Below are positions 8,305 to 17,804 of a DNA stretch of 33,827 nucleotides, in pieces. Numbering within the stretch: position 1 is the stretch's first letter; every line of letters starts with the position of its first letter. The DNA is taken from the NCBI GenBank assembly GCA_018826515.1, contig JAHKAM010000047.1:1-33827 (forward strand), read 5' to 3'. A model generated the notes under the pieces. The model ran no database searches. It was not told where the DNA came from and saw nothing but the letters and a program-made list of their open reading frames with translations. Both the position numbers and the translations under genes were made by a program. The stretch is from Alphaproteobacteria bacterium (lineage in GTDB: Bacteria > Pseudomonadota > Alphaproteobacteria > Caulobacterales > Caulobacteraceae).

Positions 8305-8513
8305 CCCTTTTTGGCCGAACCTTCGACGGGACGGAAATCGCCTCCCTGGTCTCCATGCTGCTGGTGCTGGCGCTGTGGATCGCCGTCTGGCGCGGCAACC
8401 GGCGCGAGACCGACTGGCTCAAGTCCTGGAACGCCCAGCGCAAGGCGCGGCGCGAGGCCGAGATCGCGGCTGAAAGCGGTGGACCGGGCGAACCCCGCGG
8501 TCCGTGGGGCTGA
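8301..8513 (+). CDS. tiny membrane protein coupled to the previous one
   Basis: A protein of 70 residues starting from TTG 8301, which overlaps the upstream stop by four bases (TTGA). One membrane span (IASLVSMLLVLALWIAVW, about residues 13-30) is followed by a very basic helix (RGNRRETDWLKSWNAQRKARREAE) that would lie on the cytoplasmic side. It has no recognised family. Both small proteins share the layout of a span followed by a charged tail, so a two-part membrane complex is possible, but this is inference only. Its stop lies four bases from the end of the convergent phosphatase gene. Confidence 0.55.
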   Translation: MTLFGRTFDGTEIASLVSMLLVLALWIAVWRGNRRETDWLKSWNAQRKARREAEIAAESGGPGEPRGPWG

Positions 8514-8517
8514 GGCC

Positions 8518-9183
8518 CTATTCCCGCTTCAGCAGTCTCTCGGTCAGGATGGTGCCCCACCAGCCGGCCTCGAATTCGGCCCGGATCGCCTTCGGGTCAT
8601 AGGCGTCGCTGTCGATCCAGTCGATGAAGCCGACCCCCGCAGGCTCCGCCTCACGCAGGTATTTTTCCAGGGTGTAGTCCAGCACACCGGTCAGACCTTC
8701 GCGGCTGTGCAGGTATTTCTTCGACAGCTGTTCGATGGCCATGCTGATCGGCTCGCCCAGATGGAAATGGCGATAGAAGACCGCCATCATCCCGGCCCGG
8801 TCCGCCCCTGACTTGCAGTGGATCAGAACCGGATAGTCGATCGTCCGGAACAGCTCCCGCGCCCGATGCACCCGGTCCTTCTGCGGCGGATCGCGCGAAT
8901 CCAGCGGCGCGTCGATCAACGTCAGACCCAGCCGCTCGCAGGCGTCCTTCTCCAGCGCATAATAGGCCTCGTCCCGCGCCCCGCGCAGGTTGATGACCGT
9001 CCGGATCCCGCGTGATTTCCAGTATGCCAGCTGCCGCGGCGAGGGCTGGTTGGTCCGCACCAGATCCGGCCCCAGCCAGTGGGCGTTCATGAACCACCGC
9101 CGCAGGAAGGCGTGGTCCTTCCAGACATAGTCCCACCGCGCCTTGAGCCGGCCGCCGGGGGTGGAGAGGTCGTAACGCGCCAT
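8518..9183 (-). CDS. tyrosine / dual-specificity-like protein phosphatase
   Basis: A protein of 221 residues. The signature HCKSGADRAG holds the Cys-phosphatase loop HCX5R, with C123 as nucleophile and R129 binding phosphate. D95 or D98 (APLDSRDPP) is a candidate general acid. TVINLRGAR (62-70) is the usual strand before it in these cytoplasmic enzymes. The substrate could be a phosphoprotein or a phosphoinositide/sugar phosphate. I place the start at ATG 9183, giving MARYDLSTPGG. It has no clear ribosome site. A GTG at 9351 in the same frame does have GGAGGG upstream and would add 56 low-complexity residues, but it would reach the start of the divergent regulator. The start is therefore unsure. 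Confidence 0.82.
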   Translation of the reverse strand: MARYDLSTPGGRLKARWDYVWKDHAFLRRWFMNAHWLGPDLVRTNQPSPRQLAYWKSRGIRTVINLRGARDEAYYALEKDACERLGLTLIDAPLDSRDPPQKDRVHRARELFRTIDYPVLIHCKSGADRAGMMAVFYRHFHLGEPISMAIEQLSKKYLHSREGLTGVLDYTLEKYLREAEPAGVGFIDWIDSDAYDPKAIRAEFEAGWWGTILTERLLKRE

Positions 9184-9353
9184 GGAGGGCAGATAGCGGG
9201 TCGGCACGGGGGCGTCATCCCGTCGCGCGAAACTTCCCGACCCCGAGGGCCGGCCCCGTGATTGGCCATTGCCTTGCCCGGACGCATGGGTGACGCTTCC
9301 GGCCTGCCGCGTCGCCTGACTGGCCCGTGTTCCGACCGAGGTATCGCTCACCC

Positions 9354-10451
9354 ATGCCCTCCGGCAGCTATGGCTTCGACGGCTTCCGCCTCGACCCCGC
9401 CGATCGCCGGCTGACCCGCGACGGCGCGCCGGTCGAGCTGAACGCCCGCTATCTCGACGCCCTGTCCCTGCTGGTGCGTGAACAGGGCCGGCTGGTCTCC
9501 AAGGACCGTTTTCTCGCAGAGGTCTGGCGCGGCGTGCCCGTCACCGACGAGGCCCTGACCCAGTGCATCCGCACCATCCGCCGCCAGCTCGGTGACGACG
9601 CGGCCCGGCCACGCTTCATCGAGACCGTCCCCAAACACGGCTACCGCTTCATCGCCCCGGTGTCGGGCCTTGAGTCCGCGGCCGCTCCGCCCGCGGCCCC
9701 GACAGGCTTCTGGCCGCCGGTGCTGCAACTGGGCGGCGCGGGGATGTTCGGCGGCGGAGTCGCCGGCGCTCTCGGCGGCCTGTTCTACGGCTTCGGCGCC
9801 GCCCAGCCCCTGCCGTCGGGCATGGGATCGGCCTCCATCGTTCTGGTGCTCATCATCATCACGGCCGGCGTCGGACTGATCGGCGGCGCCGGCGTCGCCT
9901 TCGGGATCGCGGCGGCCAGGCAGTTGCGGCCCCGCTTCGGGTTCGGCGGCGTCCTTGGCGGAGCCTTCGGCGGCCTGATCGTCGGCGCGGTCGTCAAACT
10001 GCTGGGAGTCGACGCCTTCAACCTCCTGTTCGGCCAGTCACCGGCGGCGATGACCGGCGCCGGCGAAGGCGCCCTGCTCGGCGCCACAATCGGGTTCGGG
10101 ACCTGGCTGTGCCTGGTCCGCGGATTCGGCCTCCGGGTCAGCGTCGCCGCCGCCGCCCTCACGGGCGCCGTCGTCGGCGTGCTGATCGCCCGACTCGGCG
10201 GCCGGTTGATGGGCGGCAGCCTCGACCTGCTGGCCCGGCAATTTCCCGACTCCCGCCTCAGCCTCGACCCGATCGGCGGCCTGTTCGGCGAAGCGGGCTT
10301 CGGCCCGATCAGCCAGACGGTCACCGGCGGCATCGAGGGCGCGCTGTTCTGCGGCTTCGTGGTCGCGGCCGTCGTGCTGTCCCAGCGTCCGGGCCTGCTT
10401 CGCCCCCCGGGCTCAACGCCTGCACTGGCCGTCTCCGGATCGTCTCGATGA
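9354..10451 (+). CDS. membrane-bound winged-helix transcription regulator
   Basis: A protein of 365 residues with two parts. Residues 1-102 form an OmpR/CadC-type winged-helix DNA-binding domain (YGFDGFRLDP, LDALSLLVREQGRLVSKD, LTQCIRTIRRQLGDD, FIETVPKHGYRFIAPV). After a short linker, residues ~122-355 are Gly/Ala-rich with about six membrane spans (including GMGSASIVLVLIIITAGVGL). This is the CadC/ToxR plan of one protein that senses at the membrane and binds DNA directly, but with a polytopic membrane part in place of a periplasmic domain. The signal and targets are unknown. ATG 9354 matches the domain start. A GTG at 9327 is possible. The stop overlaps a tiny lipoprotein gene (ATGA). Confidence 0.8.
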   Translation: MPSGSYGFDGFRLDPADRRLTRDGAPVELNARYLDALSLLVREQGRLVSKDRFLAEVWRGVPVTDEALTQCIRTIRRQLGDDAARPRFIETVPKHGYRFIAPVSGLESAAAPPAAPTGFWPPVLQLGGAGMFGGGVAGALGGLFYGFGAAQPLPSGMGSASIVLVLIIITAGVGLIGGAGVAFGIAAARQLRPRFGFGGVLGGAFGGLIVGAVVKLLGVDAFNLLFGQSPAAMTGAGEGALLGATIGFGTWLCLVRGFGLRVSVAAAALTGAVVGVLIARLGGRLMGGSLDLLARQFPDSRLSLDPIGGLFGEAGFGPISQTVTGGIEGALFCGFVVAAVVLSQRPGLLRPPGSTPALAVSGSSR

Positions 10452-10636
10452 GCTTTCTCCGCCTCGTGTCGCTAGCGTCGTTGGCCTTGACGGGAGCCTG
10501 CTCGCCCGGCAGCGACGCGGACCCGATGGCCCCGCCGCAACCAACCGCCTTAAGGTCGACCGGCGTGGACGGAGCCGATGACGCCGCGACCCTGGCGGCC
10601 TTGCTTCTCCGCCTGACGTTCGCGAATGGCCGGTAG
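10448..10636 (+). CDS. tiny putative lipoprotein
   Basis: A protein of 62 residues. The N-terminus MSFLRLVSLASLALTGAC has a short basic start, a hydrophobic core and a Cys at residue 18 preceded by LTGA. This fits the general lipoprotein signal pattern, though not the classic LAGC. The mature part (about 45 residues) is small and without known domain. The gene overlaps the stop of the winged-helix membrane regulator by four bases (ATGA), so it is probably co-translated with it. A role as partner or sensor for that regulator is only a suggestion. No homology is recognised. Confidence 0.5.
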   Translation: MSFLRLVSLASLALTGACSPGSDADPMAPPQPTALRSTGVDGADDAATLAALLLRLTFANGR

Positions 10637-10684
10637 ACCGCCTCCCCGCTTGACTTCGCCCCCCAGCCGTCCGACCTCGGACCA

Positions 10685-12522
<1,838 letters not shown>

Positions 12523-12526
<4 letters not shown>

Positions 12527-13209
12527 AGCCGCTCCGAAACCCCGCGGTCCAGAGCGCCCTCGGCTGGATCCTGGCCGGCTGGCTGCGCTTTTGTTACGTC
12601 ACCATCCGCTGGACCCACCACAACCGGCAGGCCGCCGAAGCGATCTGGGATCAGGGCGGCGGCGTTCTGACCGTCTTCTGGCACTCTCGCACCTCGCTGG
12701 CCCCGGCCGCGTGGCCGCTGGGCCGGGCCCAGCCGATCAAGGGAATGATCTCCCGCAGCGCCGATGGCGAACTGTTCGCCCGGGCGATGGCCCGGCTCGG
12801 CATCCCCGCCGTGCGCGGCTCCTCGGCCAACCGGGACAAGGGCGAAACGGACAAGGGCGGGACCCAGGCCCTGCGCGACGGCCTGCGCCAGCTCAAGGTC
12901 GGCGGCCTCGCCATCACCCCCGACGGCCCCCGCGGCCCGGTTCACAGCATGGCCGAAGGCCTCATCGTTCTGGCCAGGCTGTCGAAGGCGCCGGTCCTGT
13001 TCGTCGGCCTGTCCTGCAAACCGGCCATCCGCCTGAACAACTGGGACCGCACCGTTATCCCCCTTCCCTTCGGCAAGGGCGCCGTCGTCTGGGAGCGTGC
13101 CGACTTCCCCGAGGGCGCCGATCTGGCCGACGTCACCGCCGACTGGCGGGAGCGGATCACCGCCGTCGAGGCCAGGGCTGACGCCCTCACCGGGCTGGAG
13201 CAGATCTAG
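12523..13209 (+). CDS. DUF374 family acyltransferase-like protein
   Basis: A protein of 228 residues. It has the DUF374 pattern: TVFWHSR with H54, SRSADGELFA, AVRGSS and TPDGPRGP, which resembles the lysophospholipid acyltransferase fold. The N-terminal ~30 residues are hydrophobic and may anchor it to the inner membrane. It overlaps the ABC exporter by four bases and is followed directly by waaA, so it belongs to the lipid A/Kdo operon. A lipid A-related acyl transfer is likely by context, but the reaction of DUF374 proteins is not settled. The start is ATG 12523. Confidence 0.87.
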
Positions 13210-14502
13210 GTGAGTCCCGCCCTGATCGCGTGGCGCATACTGACCCGCCTGCTGGAGCCGCTGGCGCCCCGGTTGCTCGACGCCCGCGCCAAACAGGGCA
13301 AGGAGGACCCCGCCCGCGTCGACGAACGGCTCGGCCGCGCCTCGGTCGCCCGCCCCGATGGCGACCTCGTCTGGCTGCACGGCGTCAGCGTCGGCGAGAC
13401 CCTGTCCCTGCTGCCCGTGGTCGAACGTCTGCGACAGAAGCGGCCCGACCTGACCGTGCTGGTCACCTCAGGCACCCTGACCTCGGCCCAGTTGCTGGCG
13501 AAGCGGCTGCCGGCCGGCGTCGTCCACCAGTTCGCCCCGGTCGATACGCCCGGCGCCGTCGCCGCCTTCCTCGACCACTGGCGTCCGTCGCTGGCCGTCT
13601 TCGTCGAGAGTGAACTTTGGCCCAATCTGATCCTCGCGGCCCGCGGGCGCGGCGTGAAACTGGTCCTCGCCAGCGCCCGCATCACCGAGAAGACCGTCGA
13701 GGGCTGGCGTCGCTTCCCCGGCGCGGCCCGCGAGATCCTGAGCGCCTTCGACCGCGTCCTGCCGCAGGACGACGCCTCCGCCTCCCGGCTGCACAGCCTC
13801 GGGGCCCGGATCGACGGCCATGTGAACCTCAAACTCTCCGGCGAGGCCCCGCCGCATGACGCCGCCGCCTTCACCCGCCTCAGCGCCGCCATCGGCGACC
13901 GGCCGGTCGTCGTCGCCGCCAGCACCCATGACGGCGAGGAGATCGCCCTCGTCCGCGCCCTCGACAAACTGGCCGACCGGCTCTGCCTGATCCTCGTCCC
14001 GCGCCACCCCGCCCGCAGCGCCGACATCGCCGCTGCACTCACCCGCGACGGCTATGCCTTCGCCCAACGCTCGCAGGGCCGCGAGCCCGATCACGAAACC
14101 GATCTCTACCTCGCTGACACCCTCGGCGAGATGGGCCTGTTCCTGCGCCTCGCCGACGTCGTGGTCATGGGCGGCTCCTTCTCCGCGGCGCTCGAAAAGC
14201 CCCCCGTCGGCGGCCACAACCCGCTGGAGCCGGCCCGGCTCGGCAGGCCCGCCGTCACCGGCCCCGACATGAGCAACTGGGCCGCCGTCACCGAGGCCTT
14301 GGTCGAGGCCGGCGGCCTGGCCGTGGTCGAGGCCCCGTGGGACCTGCCGGCCGTCCTCGCTCCGCTCCTGGCCGACGACATCGCCGCCAGGGCCATGGGT
14401 GAACGCGGCCGCCGCGCCGCCGCCGAGGCCGGCTCCGGCCTCGACCGGCTGTGGGACACGCTCGCGCCCCTGCTGCCCCTCGCCCCGCGGGGCCGCCGAT
14501 GA
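13210..14502 (+). CDS. waaA: 3-deoxy-D-manno-octulosonate (Kdo) transferase
   Basis: WaaA (KdtA) moves Kdo from CMP-Kdo to the lipid A precursor at the inner face of the inner membrane. The 430 residues match the family. Visible motifs are HGVSVGE (57-63, with E63 the likely catalytic acid/base), FVESELWPN (131-139), and the C-terminal nucleotide-sugar part MGGSF...GGHNPLEPA. The start is GTG 13210, immediately after the TAG of the DUF374 gene. No room exists for another start, and it gives the usual short hydrophobic N-terminus. It overlaps lpxK by four bases. Whether it adds one or two Kdo residues cannot be read here. Confidence 0.94.
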   Translation: MSPALIAWRILTRLLEPLAPRLLDARAKQGKEDPARVDERLGRASVARPDGDLVWLHGVSVGETLSLLPVVERLRQKRPDLTVLVTSGTLTSAQLLAKRLPAGVVHQFAPVDTPGAVAAFLDHWRPSLAVFVESELWPNLILAARGRGVKLVLASARITEKTVEGWRRFPGAAREILSAFDRVLPQDDASASRLHSLGARIDGHVNLKLSGEAPPHDAAAFTRLSAAIGDRPVVVAASTHDGEEIALVRALDKLADRLCLILVPRHPARSADIAAALTRDGYAFAQRSQGREPDHETDLYLADTLGEMGLFLRLADVVVMGGSFSAALEKPPVGGHNPLEPARLGRPAVTGPDMSNWAAVTEALVEAGGLAVVEAPWDLPAVLAPLLADDIAARAMGERGRRAAAEAGSGLDRLWDTLAPLLPLAPRGRR

Positions 14503-15521
14503 AGCTCAACACCCCCCGCTGGTGGTACACACGCGACGCCCGTCACGGCGCGGTCGCCCGCATCCTGCTGAAGCCCCTGTCCTGGGTCTGGGCCGCCGCC
14601 ACCGCCCGCCGCATCGCCCGCGCCGAGCCCGTCGATCCCGGCATCCCGATCATCTCTGTCGGCAATCTGACCGTCGGCGGCTCCGGCAAGACGCCGGTGA
14701 CCCGCGAGGCCGTCCGCCTGCTGCACGAGGCCGGCGTCAACGCCCACATCCTGTCGCGCGGCTATGGCGGATCGCTGCGCGAGCCGACCCGGGTCGATCC
14801 CATGGTCCACGCCGCCGCCGAGGTCGGGGACGAACCCCTGATGCTGTCCCACGGCGGCCCGACCTGGATCGCCCATGACCGCGTCGCCGGGGCCCGCGCC
14901 GCCGCGGCGGCCGGCGCCCGGGTCCTCGTCCTCGATGACGCCCACCAGAACCCGACGCTGAAGAAGACTCTCAGTCTCGTCGTCGTCGACGGCGAGACGC
15001 GCGGCGACGAATGGCCCTTTGGCGACGGTTCGGTCTTCCCGTCCGGCCCGATGCGCGAAAAACTGCACCACGGCCTCGCCCGCGCCGACGCCGTCGTCGT
15101 CCTGCTGCCCGCCGACGCGTCCGGCGTCGATCCGGAGCTGATGGAGGCCTTCGGCGACCTGCCGGTCCACGTCGCCCGACTGACCCCCGCCGGTCCGCCG
15201 CCCAGGGGGCCGATCATCGCCTTCGCCGGCATCGCCAAGCCGTGGAAGGTCGAGCGCGCCCTCGACGCCGCCGGGGCCGAACTGATCGACTTCGCCCCCT
15301 TCCCGGACCACGCCGCCTTCCGCGAGACCGACCTCAGCTTCCTCGCCAGCCACGCCGAGCGCAACCACGCCCGGCTGGTCACCACCGAAAAGGACTGGTT
15401 CCGCCTGCCGCCCGAGTGGCGGTCGCGGGTCGTCTCATGGCCGGTGAAGGCGACGTTCGAGGACGAGGCGGCGTTTCAGGCGCTGCTCTTGTCCGCCCTC
15501 TCCCATTGGGAGAGGGCTTGA
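14499..15521 (+). CDS. lpxK: tetraacyldisaccharide 4'-kinase
   Basis: LpxK phosphorylates the 4' position of the lipid A disaccharide using ATP at the inner membrane. In the 340 residues, Walker A is GNLTVGGSGKTP (55-66), and the DDAHQNP motif corresponds to the family's DDGFQN. LSRGYGG and FAGIAKP are also family-typical, and TTEKDWFRLP near the end is a hallmark. ATG 14499 overlaps the waaA stop (ATGA). A longer reading from 14451 lies within waaA and is unlikely. The last five or so residues (HWERA) are encoded by a palindromic repeat element that begins near 15495, so the natural 3' end has probably been replaced. Confidence 0.94.
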   Translation: MKLNTPRWWYTRDARHGAVARILLKPLSWVWAAATARRIARAEPVDPGIPIISVGNLTVGGSGKTPVTREAVRLLHEAGVNAHILSRGYGGSLREPTRVDPMVHAAAEVGDEPLMLSHGGPTWIAHDRVAGARAAAAAGARVLVLDDAHQNPTLKKTLSLVVVDGETRGDEWPFGDGSVFPSGPMREKLHHGLARADAVVVLLPADASGVDPELMEAFGDLPVHVARLTPAGPPPRGPIIAFAGIAKPWKVERALDAAGAELIDFAPFPDHAAFRETDLSFLASHAERNHARLVTTEKDWFRLPPEWRSRVVSWPVKATFEDEAAFQALLLSALSHWERA

Positions 15522-15653
15522 GCGAACGGCGGCGAAGCCGTCGTTCTTGCGCGAAAGGGTGTGGGTCGAACGCCCGAGGGCGGCTTCGCCGCTTTAACCA
15601 GCCGACCCACATCCGAGCGGCTTCGCCGCCCACCTCCTCCCAAAGGGAGAAGG
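15495..15653. repeat. palindromic intergenic repeat element at the lpxK 3' end
   Basis: The left hairpin has GCCCTCTCCC (15495-15504) pairing with GGGAGAGGGC (15508-15517) over 10 bp. The right end has CCTCCTCCC (15633-15641) and GGGAGAAGG (15645-15653), a similar hairpin with one mismatch. Between them, TGTGGGTCG (15560-15568) pairs with CGACCCACA (15603-15611). Three short hairpins with GAA or TTC loops also occur (around 15532, 15580 and 15618). The layout is that of a REP/MITE-like extragenic repeat. Its left arm lies inside lpxK, and its right arm touches the stop of the amidohydrolase gene (15655). It may also act as a two-way terminator. Confidence 0.65.
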
Positions 15654-15654
15654 A

Positions 15655-16971
15655 TCATTCTTCGCGATAAACCACCCCGCCCCGCATCACGAACCGCACC
15701 CGCTCCAGCTCGGTCACGTCGCTCAGCGGGTCGCCCGACACGGCGATCAGATCGGCCGGCATGCCCGCCGCGATCCGTCCCGCCTCGTCGCTGATCCGCA
15801 GATGCGCCGCGGCCCCGACCGTCGCTGACTGCACCGCCTGCAGCGGCGTCATCCCTGCCCGCACCAGCAGGGCGAACTCCTGGGCGTTGTCGCCGTGGGC
15901 CGAAACGCCGGAGTCGGTCCCGAAGGCGATCCGCACCCCGCCGGCGTGGGCCCGCCGCACCATGTCCAGCATCTTCGGCCCGGCCTCCAGCGCCTTGGCC
16001 GTCTGCGCCGGGGTGAAGAAATTGTCCGGACCCGAGGCGATCCGCCCCACGAAATCCCCGGCCAGCAGCGTCGGCACCAGATAGGTGCCCTCGCGCCGGA
16101 ACAGCCGGATCGACTCATCGTCCAGATAGGTGCCGTGCTCGATCGAGTCGCCGCCGGCGCGCAGGAAGGCGTTGATCCCGTCGACCCCGTGCGCGTGGGC
16201 GGTGACCTGCCGGCCCATCCGGTGGGCGACCTCGACGATCGCCGCCAGCTCCGCGTCCGAGAACTGCTGGCCCAGGCCCGCCGCCGTATTGGACAGCACC
16301 CCGCCCGTCGCCGTGATCTTGATGATGTCCGCGCCCGACCGGACCTGCAGCCGCACCGCCCGCATGCAGTCCGCGGGGCCCGAGCAGATGCTCTCGCCGG
16401 TGAACATGTGCATGATGTCTTCGCGATAGCCGTTGATGTCGCCATGGCCGCCATGGACCGAGACGGACTCTCCCGAGGCGATGATCCGCGGACCGGGCAC
16501 GTCGCCGCGCCGCACCGCGTCGCGCAGGGCGAAGATGGTCTGGTTGGTCGCGCCCAGGTCGGCCACCGTCGTGAAGCCGGCCATCAGGGTCCGCCGCGCG
16601 AACCGGGCCCCGACGAAGGCCTGGTCGACGTCCGACTGGGTCACCCCCTCCAGACGGCTGTTCGGGTTCTGCTCGCCGGTCAGGTGGACATGGCTGTCGA
16701 TCAGTCCGGGAAGCACGAAGGCGGTCCGCAAATCGACGATCCGGCCCTCGCCGATGAAGCCGTCGCGTACCTCGACGATCCGGTTCCCTTCGATCACGAG
16801 AGTTTTATCTCGCTGCACGACGCCGGTCGCAGGGTCGGCCAGAAGCCGCCCTACATGGACGAACGTCGTTCCCTCGGCAGGGGAAAGCGGTGCGGGCGCG
16901 GGCGTTTGCGCGGCGACGCTTCCGGCGACGAACAGGGTCGCGGCGGCCAGCAATGATGTGATCTGCTTCAC
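15655..16971 (-). CDS. secreted metal-dependent amidohydrolase
   Basis: A protein of 438 residues with a signal peptide (VKQITSLLAAATLFVAGSVAAQ from the start), so probably periplasmic. The amidohydrolase TIM-barrel motifs are present: DSHVHL (metal HxH), the bridging Lys in DIIKITATGG, the His of TAHAHG, IEHGTYL and FGTDSG. This branch resembles Xaa-Pro dipeptidase/imidazolonepropionase-type hydrolases. Such enzymes often cleave dipeptides, but the substrate is unknown. The start is GTG 16971, with GGGAGGA about four bases upstream. It gives the signal peptide directly. The gene is divergent from the L,D-transpeptidase gene, with a palindrome between them. Its stop abuts the repeat element. 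Confidence 0.88.
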   Translation of the reverse strand: MKQITSLLAAATLFVAGSVAAQTPAPAPLSPAEGTTFVHVGRLLADPATGVVQRDKTLVIEGNRIVEVRDGFIGEGRIVDLRTAFVLPGLIDSHVHLTGEQNPNSRLEGVTQSDVDQAFVGARFARRTLMAGFTTVADLGATNQTIFALRDAVRRGDVPGPRIIASGESVSVHGGHGDINGYREDIMHMFTGESICSGPADCMRAVRLQVRSGADIIKITATGGVLSNTAAGLGQQFSDAELAAIVEVAHRMGRQVTAHAHGVDGINAFLRAGGDSIEHGTYLDDESIRLFRREGTYLVPTLLAGDFVGRIASGPDNFFTPAQTAKALEAGPKMLDMVRRAHAGGVRIAFGTDSGVSAHGDNAQEFALLVRAGMTPLQAVQSATVGAAAHLRISDEAGRIAAGMPADLIAVSGDPLSDVTELERVRFVMRGGVVYREE

Positions 16972-17015
16972 GAAATCCTCCCGGAACAAGGCTTGCACCT
17001 TAACCGTCCGGACGT

Positions 17016-17031
17016 CTGAGCCAAGGCTCAG
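17016..17031. promoter_or_regulatory. palindrome between divergent genes, candidate operator
   Basis: CTGAGCC (17016-17022) and GGCTCAG (17025-17031) form a perfect 7-bp inverted repeat with a two-base spacer. It lies in the 127-base gap between the amidohydrolase (minus) and the L,D-transpeptidase (plus). Dyads of this size suit a dimeric regulator. No clear -35/-10 pair was recognised near it. Confidence 0.4.
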
Positions 17032-17098
17032 GTTGAAACAGCTGTCACGAACTGAAACAACCCGTGTTCAGTATCTGTAACCGTGCGAGGGGCGTCGC

Positions 17099-17797
17099 AT
17101 GCGCTTGGCGAGACGAGGCTTCATTCTGGGCGGCGCGGCGCTGCTGTCGGGCTGCGCCACGGCGGCGGCGCAGACGGGGGGCGTTTCGCCGCTCGCGACC
17201 GTCACCATCGGTCCGCAGCTTCCCGCCCGTCCGCCCGAGATCATCACCTCCCAGCTCAACACCACCCGCCCGCTCGACCCTCGGGGACAGGTCCGCAAGG
17301 AGCTGATGGACCGGGCCATGGCCGCCCTCGACATCCACGACCACCGCATCACCCGCCGTGACCGCATGTATCTGGTCGATTTCAAGAAATTCTCGGGCGA
17401 GGAGCGGCTGTACGAGGTCGATCTGGAGGGCGGCGCCATCACCCTGATGCGCACCAGCCACGGGCGCGGCTCCGACCCGGCGCACACCGGCTTCGCCACT
17501 GCGTTCAGCAATACCCCGGACAGCCACATGTCCTCGGTCGGGTCCTATGTCACCGCCGGCGCCAGCCACGGCGCGGAACAGGGCCCCAACGTCCTGCTCG
17601 ACGGGCTGGAGTACACCAACAACCTGGCCCGCGAGCGCGCGATCATCATCCACGGCGCCGACTACGCCGACCCCGCCTTCCTCGCCCGCGAGGGCAAGCT
17701 GGGTCGTTCCTACGGCTGTTTCTCGGTCGCCCACGCCGACCTGCCCGCCCTGCGCGAGCGCATGGGCGAAGGCCGGTTGCTGTTCGCCTGGGCCTGA
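17099..17797 (+). CDS. murein L,D-transpeptidase-like lipoprotein
   Basis: A protein of 232 residues. The N-terminus has RRGFILGG (Tat-like) and LLSGC with C19, a lipoprotein signal. The catalytic region belongs to the YkuD-like family of short 'L,D-transpeptidase catalytic domain' proteins: IIIHGADY with H185, then GRSYGCFSV with C207 as nucleophile. These enzymes link or trim peptidoglycan stem peptides in the periplasm. The start is ATG 17099. Its stop lies seven bases from the end of the convergent hemolysin-III gene. Confidence 0.87.
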   Translation: MRLARRGFILGGAALLSGCATAAAQTGGVSPLATVTIGPQLPARPPEIITSQLNTTRPLDPRGQVRKELMDRAMAALDIHDHRITRRDRMYLVDFKKFSGEERLYEVDLEGGAITLMRTSHGRGSDPAHTGFATAFSNTPDSHMSSVGSYVTAGASHGAEQGPNVLLDGLEYTNNLARERAIIIHGADYADPAFLAREGKLGRSYGCFSVAHADLPALRERMGEGRLLFAWA

Positions 17798-17804
17798 CGC
17801 CGCC

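Noticed and set aside
17042..17058. Pho-box-like repeat CTGTCAC-GAA-CTGAAAC upstream of the transpeptidase.
   Set aside because: The repeat period is 10 bases where a Pho box has 11, and the second half matches poorly.
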